Shown here: positions 1 to 8,489 of the stretch, in pieces
Position numbering within the stretch: the stretch's first letter is position 1
Layout: each line of letters begins with the position of its first letter
From: Candidatus Nitrosomarinus catalina
GTDB lineage: Archaea > Thermoproteota > Nitrososphaeria > Nitrososphaerales > Nitrosopumilaceae
Assembly (NCBI RefSeq): GCF_002156965.1
Contig: NZ_CP021324.1
Span: 880,681-944,680, forward strand
Direction: 5' to 3'
Length of the DNA: 64,000 nucleotides
Program-made: the position numbers and the translations under genes
Notes under the pieces: generated by a model
Seen by the model: the letters and a program-made list of their open reading frames with translations, nothing else
The model's database searches: none
Told to the model about the DNA's origin: nothing

Positions 1-193
1 CTAGTTCGTTTTTAAAAATAATTATCAATTCTTCAACAGTACAATTTTTTAAAGATGATGGTAAAGTGGACGGATCAAAAGACTGGAATTTATGGATTTT
101 TTTTCCAATCAATAATTTAACGAAACTTGGTATATTTGCATCAAATTTTTCGTTAACATAATCAACAATTTCATCTATTTCATTTTGTTTCAT
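1..193 (-). CDS. Truncated hypothetical protein (N-terminal 64 codons)
   Basis: An open frame starts at an ATG (193 reading leftwards) and runs without a stop to the left edge, so only the N-terminus is present. The peptide begins MKQNEIDEIVDYVNEKF and is rich in Asn, Lys and Glu with hydrophobic spacing, suggesting a small helical soluble protein. There is no recognisable motif and I do not know the family. The 97 bp between it and the next gene hold no clear signal. Confidence 0.5.
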   Translation of the reverse strand, partial: MKQNEIDEIVDYVNEKFDANIPSFVKLLIGKKIHKFQSFDPSTLPSSLKNCTVEELIIIFKNEL

Positions 194-290
194 ATTAATT
201 ACAAATTCAAATCACATAATAAAGTTAAAAAAAATACTGAATAACCAAAGTTAAAGAAGAATAAAAATAGAAAATAATGGATATTTTGAA

Positions 291-1028
291 TTAGAAACCT
301 TTTGGTAGTGAACCCTTTCCTTTAGCTTTCATTTCTGAAGCATAGGATTCTTTTGCCAATTTTTCTGCTTCCTTTGGAGTCAATTTAGGAGCTTCTTTTG
401 GTTTTGTTTGTACACTAAGACCGTCAACAGTCATAGCTACACCACTGAAACTTCCAAATCTCTTTTCTGCTGGATGATATGCAAGTCTAGGTCTTGTTGC
501 AAAGTATTGGTTTGATGGTTGTGTATAACCAGTTACTGTTGCTTTTTGATCATTCCAATTTTTAGTTGGGATTTTACCTACTGGAGCTGTGCCTCTAACA
601 AAGTATCTGTTAGGTGCTGGTGTGTATCCAGTGACTTTTGCTCTGTACTGATGGAAATCAGTCATTGCTGCATTCATGTATGCATCTTCTAATGCATCTT
701 GTACAGTTGTTGGAGCAGATGCTTTTTCAGCTGGTTTTGGAGCGTCTTTTACAGTTTCTGCAGGTTTCTCAAATCCTTTTGGCAATGTACCTTTAGGTTT
801 TGTTGTTGCTGCAGGTCTCTCAGCTGGTTTTGGAGCTTCCTTTGGTTTTGGTGTAGAACCTTTTGGAAGTGTAGGTTTTGGCTTTGCTGTCTCAGCTGGT
901 TTTACCTCAGCAGGTTTAGTTTCTGCTGGTTTTGCGGTAAGCTGATCAGATAATTGATTTAATTTTGCTTCTAATTCGGCAATCTTGTCTTCAAGATCTT
1001 TTTTTGTTTGCTTTTTAGCAGCTGCCAT
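291..1028 (-). CDS. Pro/Lys/Glu-rich repeat protein, unknown function
   Basis: A 245-residue protein I do not recognise. Residues 1-35 are a Lys/Glu/Leu-rich likely coiled coil (KKDLEDKIAELEAKLNQL). Residues 35-105 are low-complexity Pro/Lys/Ala/Glu repeats of the KPAE type with two LPKG(S/F) blocks, and a third LPKGF ends the protein. The middle holds two copies of a short motif, KVTGYTPAPNRYF and TVTGYTQPSNQYF, about 30 residues apart. There is no signal peptide or membrane segment. It looks like a cytoplasmic scaffold or nucleic-acid-associated protein with a disordered linker, but that is inference. The ATG at 1028 is followed by AAA-rich codons typical of the genome. Confidence 0.75.
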   Translation of the reverse strand: MAAAKKQTKKDLEDKIAELEAKLNQLSDQLTAKPAETKPAEVKPAETAKPKPTLPKGSTPKPKEAPKPAERPAATTKPKGTLPKGFEKPAETVKDAPKPAEKASAPTTVQDALEDAYMNAAMTDFHQYRAKVTGYTPAPNRYFVRGTAPVGKIPTKNWNDQKATVTGYTQPSNQYFATRPRLAYHPAEKRFGSFSGVAMTVDGLSVQTKPKEAPKLTPKEAEKLAKESYASEMKAKGKGSLPKGF

Positions 1029-1124
1029 TAATTTTGATGCCTAATTCGGGGTTTATGTACATTTGGTTTGAACTAGGTGTACAAATATGATCAATTTTAT
1101 ATGTTTAATCTGATGTTCTTTCGT

Positions 1125-1499
1125 ATGGACGACTTTGAAAAAGAATATCCAGATTTTGATTGGAAAAATACACCAGCATACAAACATCCAGGTGGAAGAA
1201 ATTGCCCATGTCCAAAACACGAATACATCAGAGAACAAATCAATTTCACAAAACAAGTCAACGAGAAAGGTAAAGAGCCTTCCAAAGTCACACTAAAGTT
1301 TTGTCCAGATCACTACAGAGTATATCTAGATGAAGTAATCCCAGCAATGCCCTTGAAATATAGAATATTAACAAAAATTGCACTAAAATTAGGTGCAATT
1401 CAAATTGAACAATTGAAATACATGGAATCAGAATTATGTTTTTACTGCAAATTTGGTTCTGGCGGTCATGACAAAAAAACAGAACTACCACCAATGTAA
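1125..1499 (+). CDS. Cys/His-rich hypothetical protein
   Basis: About 124 residues from the ATG at 1125. An upstream in-frame ATG at 1077 would add 16 unconvincing hydrophobic residues. The protein starts MDDFEKEYPDFDW and carries three Cys clusters: NCPCPKH (residues 27-32), FCPDH near the middle, and CFYC near the C-terminus. This pattern suggests metal binding, zinc or an Fe-S cluster. I do not recognise the family. It lies 45 bp upstream of the UbiD gene on the same strand and may share its transcript. Confidence 0.65.
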   Translation: MDDFEKEYPDFDWKNTPAYKHPGGRNCPCPKHEYIREQINFTKQVNEKGKEPSKVTLKFCPDHYRVYLDEVIPAMPLKYRILTKIALKLGAIQIEQLKYMESELCFYCKFGSGGHDKKTELPPM

Positions 1500-1544
1500 A
1501 TAGTAACAAAGTTCAAAAAATCCAGTTAAGCTTATACCTGATTT

Positions 1545-3002
1545 ATGAAGAGCTTGTGTGTGCCAATACAAGATACTCAAGAATTCATCAAAGAACTTGA
1601 AAAACAAGGTGAGCTAAAAAGAGTCAAAACAGAAGTAGATCCAGATTTAGAAATTGCAGAAATTTTAAGAAGAGAAATGTATTCCAACGGTCCAGCTGTT
1701 CTTTTTGAAAATGTAAAAGGGCACAGCATGCCAGTTTTAGGCAATGCATTTGGTTCAATGAGGAGACTTGAGATAGGACTTGAGATGACAGATTTTACAG
1801 AAATAGGTCAACGCATTACAGACATGACAAAAATGGATATGCCATCAGGAATTCTAAATAAAATTAAAAAATTACCAGAACTTTCAAAAATGACAGCATC
1901 ATTCCCAAAATTAGAGTCTAGTGGGTTAGTTACAGAAATGACGTCAAAAGATGCATCGTTTGACGATTTACCAATTATAAAATCATGGCCTAACGATGCA
2001 GGGCGATTCATAACATTAGGGTTAATTGCAACAAAACATCCTGAAACAGGAGTTCGAAATTTAGGAGTTTACAGAATGCAAATCATAGATAAAACACATG
2101 CATCAATGCATTGGCAAAAACACAAGAGAGGTGCAAATCATGGAGATATTTCAAAAGACAGAGGAGAGAAAATACCAACAGCAATAATTTTTGGAGGTGA
2201 ACCTGCAACAGTTTTTTCATCAATTGCACCAGTTCCTGAAGGATTAGACAAATATCTATTTGCAGGAATTACAAGAAAAGAAGGAATCAAGACAGTAAAA
2301 TGTAAAACAATAGACTTGGAGGTACCAGCAAATGCAGAAATTGTTTTGGAAGGATACGTGGATCCAGAAGATATCAGAGATGAAGGACCATTCGGAGATC
2401 ACACAGGATATTACACACCAGTTGAGCCATATCCAACATTTACATTAACAGGAATTATGAGAAGGAAAAATCCAGTTTACGTAACAACAGTTGTCGGAAA
2501 ACCGATTTTAGAAGATGCATATATTGGAAAAGTTATTGAACGTTCATTTTTACCACTTGTACAAATGTTCCATCCAGAAGTGGTGGATTTCAGCATGCCA
2601 GCAGCAGGATGGTTTCAAGGTTTTGCAGTAATATCAATCAAAAAAAGATATCCAGGTCAAGCAAAAAAAGTCATGATGGGTTTATGGGGAATGGGACAAT
2701 TGGCATTAACCAAAATGTTTGTAGTGGTTGATGAAGACATCAATGTTCACGATATGGATGATGTGATATGGGCAATTACTACAAGAGCCGATGCTGCAAG
2801 AGATACCATAATTATCAATAATACACCAACAGACACATTAGATCCAGCATCACCATTAGTAAATTTGGGTTCTAAAATGGGAATTGATGCAACACAGAAA
2901 ACAAAAGAAGAAGGATACATGCGAGAAATTCAACAACAAGTAAAAGTTGATGAGAAAACAAAGAATCTAGTAGACTCCAGATGGTCAGATTACGGACTAT
3001 AA
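1545..3002 (+). CDS. ubiD: UbiD-family prenyl-FMN-dependent decarboxylase
   Basis: A 485-residue protein with full-length UbiD architecture. It has the N-terminal IKELEKQGELKRVKTEVDPDLE block and the conserved DEGPFGDHTGYY segment around residues 282-292, which carries an acidic residue of the UbiD active site. UbiD enzymes remove or add CO2 on aromatic or alpha,beta-unsaturated acids using prenylated FMN made by UbiX; no ubiX is in the window. Two roles fit archaea: decarboxylation in futalosine-type menaquinone synthesis, suggested by the convergent MqnC neighbour, or anhydromevalonate-phosphate decarboxylase of the archaeal mevalonate pathway. Sequence alone does not decide. Its 3' end overlaps the MqnC gene by 6 bp. 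Confidence 0.9.
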   Translation: MKSLCVPIQDTQEFIKELEKQGELKRVKTEVDPDLEIAEILRREMYSNGPAVLFENVKGHSMPVLGNAFGSMRRLEIGLEMTDFTEIGQRITDMTKMDMPSGILNKIKKLPELSKMTASFPKLESSGLVTEMTSKDASFDDLPIIKSWPNDAGRFITLGLIATKHPETGVRNLGVYRMQIIDKTHASMHWQKHKRGANHGDISKDRGEKIPTAIIFGGEPATVFSSIAPVPEGLDKYLFAGITRKEGIKTVKCKTIDLEVPANAEIVLEGYVDPEDIRDEGPFGDHTGYYTPVEPYPTFTLTGIMRRKNPVYVTTVVGKPILEDAYIGKVIERSFLPLVQMFHPEVVDFSMPAAGWFQGFAVISIKKRYPGQAKKVMMGLWGMGQLALTKMFVVVDEDINVHDMDDVIWAITTRADAARDTIIINNTPTDTLDPASPLVNLGSKMGIDATQKTKEEGYMREIQQQVKVDEKTKNLVDSRWSDYGL

Positions 3003-4115
3003 TGTACGAATAGGATTATAGAAATTATCTCGCTCTTCAACCTGATAACCAATTTGATGAATTGCATCAACGATGATTTTATCAGTTAATTCAGTTGAAC
3101 GTGCACCAGTACAAGATACAACTTCTTCACCAATTAGAGTGCCACCAAAATCATCAGCACCATATTGTAAAGCAAGTTGTGCCATTCCAACCCCATTAGT
3201 CAACCAAGAGGATTGAATGTGAGGAATTAATCCATCTAAAACCAATCTAGAAATTGCAATCATTTTCAAAAGTTGAATTCCTCCGGTTCCATAATCAACA
3301 AGACCCTCATCTTGCATCAAAGTATTATTTGGTTCAAAGTTCCAAGGGATGAAAGCCATAAAGCCATTAGTCTTTTCTTGTAATTTTACAATTTTTGAAA
3401 AGTGTTCCACAATATCATTATTATTTTCAACACTGCCATACATCATTGTAGCAGAACCAGGAATACCTAGAGAATGTGCTTCATCCATTATTCTAATCCA
3501 ATCAGCACTGGAAATTTTCTTAGGACTAATAATTTCTTTAACAGAGTCAGTTAAAATTTCAGCACCTGCACCAGGAATAGATTGTAAACCTGCATCTTTT
3601 AATCTAGATAGAATCTCTTTTGTAGATGATTTCTCAACTCGAGCAATCATGTCAATTTCAGATGTAGATAATCCATGTACGCCAACAGTTGGAAATTTTT
3701 TACGAATCATTTTGAATGCATCCTCATAATATTCAATTTTTAAACTTGGATTATGTCCACCTTGAATCAAAACCTGACGAATCTTAAACATATCATAAGA
3801 AGTTTTTACACGAGTTTCAATATCATCAAGAGATAAAGTATACGAGTCTTCAGCGCCAGGCGATCTATAAAATGCACAGAATTTACAATCAGTAATACAG
3901 ACATTCGTGTAATTCAAAATAATGTTATTTACAAAAGATGCTTTATTTCCAAATTGTTTTTTTGTTAAATAACCAGAAACTAATCCCATCAAATGAACAT
4001 CATTAGATTCCAAAAGTCTCAAAATATCCTCAGGTCCAGGTCTATTACCTTTAAGAGAATTTTCTAAAATATCTTTGATATCGCTTTTCTGTATCTGTTC
4101 AGTTGTCTGACTCAA
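2997..4115 (-). CDS. mqnC: MqnC-like radical SAM enzyme (cyclic dehypoxanthinyl futalosine synthase family)
   Basis: A 372-residue radical SAM protein. The CX3CX2C cluster motif is at C73, C77 and C80 within NYTNVCITDCKFCAFYR, and QGGHNP follows at 118-123. NYTNVC plus QGGHNP resembles MqnC, whereas CofH (FO synthase) usually has QGGIHP. MqnC cyclises dehypoxanthine futalosine in the menaquinone pathway, and thaumarchaea are reported to contain menaquinones. The start is TTG at 4115. No other mqn gene lies in the window except possibly the convergent UbiD. CofH-like activity remains an alternative. Confidence 0.82.
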   Translation of the reverse strand: MSQTTEQIQKSDIKDILENSLKGNRPGPEDILRLLESNDVHLMGLVSGYLTKKQFGNKASFVNNIILNYTNVCITDCKFCAFYRSPGAEDSYTLSLDDIETRVKTSYDMFKIRQVLIQGGHNPSLKIEYYEDAFKMIRKKFPTVGVHGLSTSEIDMIARVEKSSTKEILSRLKDAGLQSIPGAGAEILTDSVKEIISPKKISSADWIRIMDEAHSLGIPGSATMMYGSVENNNDIVEHFSKIVKLQEKTNGFMAFIPWNFEPNNTLMQDEGLVDYGTGGIQLLKMIAISRLVLDGLIPHIQSSWLTNGVGMAQLALQYGADDFGGTLIGEEVVSCTGARSTELTDKIIVDAIHQIGYQVEERDNFYNPIRTL

Positions 4116-4224
4116 TTATCAATAGTCCTTGAGAATTTCTATTTATTCCTTGATAGAAAAAATAGTAAAAAACAATGAAGAATTCACAAGGAATTCAAAA
4201 TATTTTTGAGCATGCAGAAGCACG

Positions 4225-4235
4225 TTATTTTTAAG
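4225..4235 (+). promoter_or_regulatory. TATA box for the aromatic amino acid operon
   Basis: TTATTTTTAAG lies about 30 bp upstream of the ATG at 4261, the spacing expected for an archaeal TATA box with a leaderless or near-leaderless transcript. This 145-bp divergent gap also separates mqnC from the shikimate operon. No other clear signal is visible in it. Confidence 0.5.
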
Positions 4236-4260
4236 TAGGGCTGAAAGAACAAAACAAAAC

Positions 4261-5043
4261 ATGGTATCAGCAACAGAAATTAGATTAAATAGAATTATGA
4301 GAAAAGGAAGAATGCTTTGCATTCCAATGGATCATGGAATTTCAAATGGACCTATTGAAGGACTTGAAAATCCAGCTGATACAATTTACAAATGCGAAGG
4401 ACATGGATTAACTAGCGTAATCATCAACAAAGGAATTCTCAAATCATTACCAAAACCACCAAAAATTGGAACTTTAGTTCATTTTTCAAGCAGTACAGCA
4501 TTATCATTATCACCAAATCGAAAAATGCTTACAGGTACAGTAAAAGAAGCTGTAGCATTAGGAGCTGATGGTGTTTCACTACACATTAACATCGGAGGAA
4601 AAGAAGAACCAGAAATGTTAGAACAACTTGGTCTAACAGCAGATCAATGTCATAGATGGGGAATGCCACTTTTAGCAATGATGTATCCAAGAGGTGAAAA
4701 TATTCCTAACCCGCATGATCCAGAAATTGTAGGACATGTTGCAAGAATTGGTGCAGAGTGTGGAGCAGATATTGTAAAAACATTATACACAGGAGACATA
4801 GATTCATTTTCAAAAATTGTTAAAAGTACACCAGTTCCAATTGTAATTGCAGGAGGACCTAAAGCTAAAACAGATTTAGATATACTCCAAATGACTGAAG
4901 ATGCAATTACCGCAGGAGCTAAAGGTGTAACATATGGAAGAAATATTTTTGCACATAAAAAACCAGAAAAAATGGTTCAAGCACTATCAGAAATAATTTT
5001 CAAAAAAGGTACTGCAAAGGAAGCAATGAAAAGAATTGAGTAA
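4261..5043 (+). CDS. 2-amino-3,7-dideoxy-D-threo-hept-6-ulosonate (ADTH) synthase
   Basis: A 260-residue class I aldolase-type TIM barrel (DhnA/FbaB-like). [11 protein letters not shown] at 21-31 and the Schiff-base lysine K173 in [10 protein letters not shown] match archaeal ADTH synthase. This enzyme performs the first step of the archaeal dehydroquinate route, joining a ketose-derived fragment with aspartate semialdehyde, and replaces DAHP synthase. It is first in the aromatic operon and overlaps the next gene, DHQ synthase II, by 8 bp, which supports this role over a glycolytic aldolase. Confidence 0.9.
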   Translation: MVSATEIRLNRIMRKGRMLCIPMDHGISNGPIEGLENPADTIYKCEGHGLTSVIINKGILKSLPKPPKIGTLVHFSSSTALSLSPNRKMLTGTVKEAVALGADGVSLHINIGGKEEPEMLEQLGLTADQCHRWGMPLLAMMYPRGENIPNPHDPEIVGHVARIGAECGADIVKTLYTGDIDSFSKIVKSTPVPIVIAGGPKAKTDLDILQMTEDAITAGAKGVTYGRNIFAHKKPEKMVQALSEIIFKKGTAKEAMKRIE

Positions 5044-6097
5044 AACTAGAGAATTAATTATTTTACCAAAAGTAAATCAGGCACAATTAACAAAATTTTT
5101 GCCTCAATTAGAAGAAGAAGGAATTAAAACAATATTCCTAGATCCAAAAAAATTAGGTAAGAAAAAAACAAAATTAAAAACAATATCTACATCAAATTCT
5201 TCAAACTATGTTGTACTAGAAAAAGAAAATTCAACCAAACCAAAAGGTAAAAAAATTGGAATTAAATTTGAAGTATTATCAAATGTAGATATTGATAATG
5301 TACTATCAATTTCAAAAAAAGGATTAGATTTTGTAATCATAGAAGTTAAAGACTGGAAAATTATTCCTCTAGAAAACATTATTGCAAAATTACATAAAAT
5401 ACACACAAAGATTTTTGCAATTGCTAGGACGCCCGAAGAAGTAAGAAAAATGTTTTCAATTTTAGAAGTAGGAGTAGACGGGGTAATATTCAGTACATCT
5501 TCAATTAATGAAGTAAGAGAAGCAATGGTTTACCTAGGTACAAGAAGTTTCGACATGAAACCAGCAAAAATTCTTGAAATTAAAGAAGTAGGAGATGGAG
5601 AAAGAGTTTGTGTAGATACAGCATCTATGTTACATAAAGGTGAAGGCATGTTAATTGGAAGTAGATCAAATTTCTTATTTCTTGTACACAATGAATCAGT
5701 AGGTTCATCATTTACATCACCACGACCATTTAGAGTAAATGCAGGTGCAGTTCATTGCTACACTTTATCTCCAGATGGTACAACAAATTATTTGTCAGAA
5801 GTAGAAACAGGCTCAGAAGTATTAATTTTAAATTCCAAAGGTAAAGCACGTAGAGCAACAGTCGGAAGATCAAAAATTGAAAGAAGACCAATGTTAATGA
5901 TTAAAGCATCAGTAGGAAATGAGATTGGAGGAATTATTGCACAAGATGCAGAAACAATTAGATTCGTTAAACCTAGCGGCCAATTAGTATCAGTAACACA
6001 TCTAAAAAAAGGAGATATAGTGATGGCTCATGCAAAACCTGCAACAGGCAGACATTTTGGAATGGAAGTTTCAGATGAATACATACTAGAAAAATAA
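5036..6097 (+). CDS. 3-dehydroquinate synthase II (archaeal type)
   Basis: A 353-residue protein of the archaeal AroB-prime family, which oxidatively deaminates and cyclises ADTH to 3-dehydroquinate using NAD+. Family features include the GVDGVIFST block near 145 and the C-terminal RPFRVNAGAVHCYT and KPATGRHFGMEV segments. The start is a TTG at 5036 inside the last codons of the ADTH synthase gene, implying translational coupling. The next gene, aroD, follows after one base. The N-terminal 75 residues are Lys/Asn-rich and less conserved. Confidence 0.92.
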   Translation: MSKTRELIILPKVNQAQLTKFLPQLEEEGIKTIFLDPKKLGKKKTKLKTISTSNSSNYVVLEKENSTKPKGKKIGIKFEVLSNVDIDNVLSISKKGLDFVIIEVKDWKIIPLENIIAKLHKIHTKIFAIARTPEEVRKMFSILEVGVDGVIFSTSSINEVREAMVYLGTRSFDMKPAKILEIKEVGDGERVCVDTASMLHKGEGMLIGSRSNFLFLVHNESVGSSFTSPRPFRVNAGAVHCYTLSPDGTTNYLSEVETGSEVLILNSKGKARRATVGRSKIERRPMLMIKASVGNEIGGIIAQDAETIRFVKPSGQLVSVTHLKKGDIVMAHAKPATGRHFGMEVSDEYILEK

Positions 6098-6098
6098 A

Positions 6099-6776
6099 AT
6101 GAAATACAAAACATGTATATCAATTGCAGAAAAGTCTCCAAAGAAAATTAAAAATAAATTAAAAGATTCATTAAAAAAATCAGACTATGTAGAAGTAAGA
6201 TTAGATTTTTTAAAACCAAAACAAATTCCCGAAACATTAGAAATAATTAAAACAGATTTAAAAAAAATTGTGTGCACTTTAAGACCAAAAAATGAAGGTG
6301 GAAAATTTACAGGTACTGAAAAAGAAAGAATCGCCATATTGAAATTAATTGCAGAATATAATCCATTTTTATTAGATGTTGAATTTAATACATTAAATAA
6401 AAATAATGAATTATCAAAATATCTTAAAAGCACCAAAACAAAATTATTAGTTTCATGGCATGATTTTAAAAAAACTCCTAAGACAGCAGAATTAAAGAAC
6501 AAAATTAAAAAAATGAGTAAATTTTCAAATAATGTAAAAATTGTTAGCACTGCAAAATCAGTAGATGATGCAACCAGAATGCTAGAATTGTATAATAAAA
6601 AAGGGAAAAATAATTTAATTTCATTTGCAATGGGAGATGAAGGTAAAATTTCAAGAATTTTGTGCCTATATTTAGGCAGTCCATATACGTATGTGTCATT
6701 AGGAAAAGCAGTTGCGCCAGGTCAGTTTAGCGTAGACGAAGTAAACAAAATAATCAATCTAAAAAGTAGCAAATAA
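6099..6776 (+). CDS. aroD: 3-dehydroquinate dehydratase, type I
   Basis: A 225-residue type I enzyme (Schiff-base class). EVRLD near residue 32, SWHDF (catalytic His) and VKIVSTA (Schiff-base Lys) are present, as is the closing GKAVAPGQ loop. It converts 3-dehydroquinate to 3-dehydroshikimate. The ATG lies one base after the DHQ synthase stop, so the genes are almost certainly cotranscribed. The protein is very Lys/Asn-rich, in line with the AT-rich genome. Confidence 0.93.
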   Translation: MKYKTCISIAEKSPKKIKNKLKDSLKKSDYVEVRLDFLKPKQIPETLEIIKTDLKKIVCTLRPKNEGGKFTGTEKERIAILKLIAEYNPFLLDVEFNTLNKNNELSKYLKSTKTKLLVSWHDFKKTPKTAELKNKIKKMSKFSNNVKIVSTAKSVDDATRMLELYNKKGKNNLISFAMGDEGKISRILCLYLGSPYTYVSLGKAVAPGQFSVDEVNKIINLKSSK

Positions 6777-6816
6777 AAAATTGAGAGTTTAAATCAATCT
6801 ATTTCTCAAAAGGCAT

Positions 6817-7635
6817 ATGGGAAAAAGTTTTGCAGTAATTGGAGATCCTATCAATCATTCTTTATCTCCAAACATACACAGTGCAGCATTTAGAGAATTA
6901 AATTTAGATTCTTCATATATCGGATACAGGATTCCAAAAGGAGAATTAGAAAGCGGAGTAGAAGGACTAAAGAAAATAAAAATTGCAGGATTTAATGTAA
7001 CAATTCCTCACAAAATTGAAATGATGAAATATTTGGATAAAATGGATGAATCATGTAGCATTATTGGCGCAGTCAACACAGTTGTAAATAATGATGGAGT
7101 TTTGAAAGGATACAATACAGACATGGATGGATTTTTGGAGCCATTGAAAAAAAGAAATATTTCAATTCAAGATAAAAAAATTCTTTTAATCGGTGCAGGA
7201 GGTGCAGCAAGAGCAATCATTGCTGGAATGTCTAAAGAAAAAGCACAAGAAGTAGACATAGCAAATAGAACTACAAAAAATGCAGAGGAATTATCAGAGT
7301 TTGCTACAAGTATAGGATTATCTACAAATGTAAAAAAAATAGAAGAAGTCAAAAATTTACAAAAATATAATGTCATAATCAATTCAACATCAATAGGATT
7401 GAAAGACGAACCGAGTCCAATTTTATTTGATCATGCAAATGAAAATGCAGTAATTTATGATATTGTCTATTCTCCAATGAATACAGATTTTATTAAAAAA
7501 GCAAAAGACAAAAAATTAGAAGTAATTTATGGATATGAGATGCTTTTAGGTCAGGCTACCAGAGCATTTGAAATTTGGCATGAAATGAAAGCGCCTTATA
7601 ATGCGATGAAAAAAGCATTGTTAGGAGGATTTTGA
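6817..7635 (+). CDS. aroE: Shikimate dehydrogenase
   Basis: A 272-residue protein with the N-terminal substrate domain (SLSPNIHSAAF, NVTIPHK with the catalytic Lys, GAVNT) and the NADP-binding GAGGAARAI loop near 127, followed by INSTSIGL. It reduces 3-dehydroshikimate to shikimate. The length is normal for the family. It sits 40 bp after aroD, and its TGA stop overlaps the ATG of the GHMP shikimate kinase by one base (TGATG). Confidence 0.95.
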   Translation: MGKSFAVIGDPINHSLSPNIHSAAFRELNLDSSYIGYRIPKGELESGVEGLKKIKIAGFNVTIPHKIEMMKYLDKMDESCSIIGAVNTVVNNDGVLKGYNTDMDGFLEPLKKRNISIQDKKILLIGAGGAARAIIAGMSKEKAQEVDIANRTTKNAEELSEFATSIGLSTNVKKIEEVKNLQKYNVIINSTSIGLKDEPSPILFDHANENAVIYDIVYSPMNTDFIKKAKDKKLEVIYGYEMLLGQATRAFEIWHEMKAPYNAMKKALLGGF

Positions 7636-8489
7636 TGGCAAAAGCAAAAGCTACTGTACATGGTGCAGTTTCAATAGTTAGTGCCATAGCAAGTAAAAAA
7701 GGAGCAACATTAGGAATATCACTAAAAGTTGAAGCAATCGTAGAGACAACAGAGGGCAAAGGGATCATAATTCAATCAGAAAATAAGAGTCTCAGTTCTC
7801 GATTAATCAATAAAACAATTGAAAAAATCGTATCAAAAAAGGATTTAGAAAAAAATAAAATCACCATCACTCTAACTTCAGAAATTCCAACAGGTTATGG
7901 GTTAAAAAGTTCCAGTGCAATTTCATCAGTAGTTGCATTAGCATGTGCAAAAATATTCAAACCGAAATTAACAGATAAACAAATTCTACTAGCTGGAGTT
8001 GATGCATCAATTGAAACCAAAGTAAGTATTACTGGGGCATATGATGATGCATGTTCTTGTTATTACGGGGGATTTAATGTAACAGATAACGGAAAAAGAA
8101 ATAGAATCCAGTTTGAAAAAATTCCATCGAATCTAAGTGCAGTTATTTTCATTCCAAAAAATAGAAAAAGAGGAAATTTGAAAAGATTAAAAATATTATC
8201 ACCAATTTTTAACAATGCTTGGGAATTAGCAAATAAAAAAAGGTATTGGGAGGCAATGACAATAAATGGTTTAGCCACATCATCCATTCTAAATTCAGAT
8301 CCTAAAATCATAGTAGATTTAATTGATAAAGGTGCACTTGGGGCTTCAGTGTCAGGAAACGGTCCATCTATTGCAGCAATTGTAAAAAAAGAAAACATTC
8401 CTAACGTAAAAAAAATATTTTCAAATTTAGAAGGAAGCATTATTGTTTCAAAAATAAATAACAAAAAGGCAGAAGTACATGAACTGTAA
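7635..8489 (+). CDS. aroK: Shikimate kinase, archaeal GHMP type
   Basis: A 284-residue GHMP-superfamily kinase. The ATP loop EIPTGYGLKSSSAISS near residue 85 and the C-terminal ASVSGNGPSIAAI motif are clear. Archaea use this fold instead of bacterial AroK/AroL to phosphorylate shikimate. I chose ATG 7635, not the TTG three bases earlier: it is 6 bp behind a strong AGGAGG (7623-7628) and overlaps the aroE stop as TGATG. It overlaps aroA by 11 bp. Confidence 0.93.
   Translation: MAKAKATVHGAVSIVSAIASKKGATLGISLKVEAIVETTEGKGIIIQSENKSLSSRLINKTIEKIVSKKDLEKNKITITLTSEIPTGYGLKSSSAISSVVALACAKIFKPKLTDKQILLAGVDASIETKVSITGAYDDACSCYYGGFNVTDNGKRNRIQFEKIPSNLSAVIFIPKNRKRGNLKRLKILSPIFNNAWELANKKRYWEAMTINGLATSSILNSDPKIIVDLIDKGALGASVSGNGPSIAAIVKKENIPNVKKIFSNLEGSIIVSKINNKKAEVHEL

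Noticed and set aside
676..953. Gly/Phe/Ser-rich open frames opposite the repeat protein
   Set aside because: They are antisense shadows of the KPAE-rich coding repeats.
1053..1509. Several overlapping minus-strand frames opposite the Cys/His-rich gene
   Set aside because: The plus-strand frame has coherent Cys/His motifs; the opposite frames do not.
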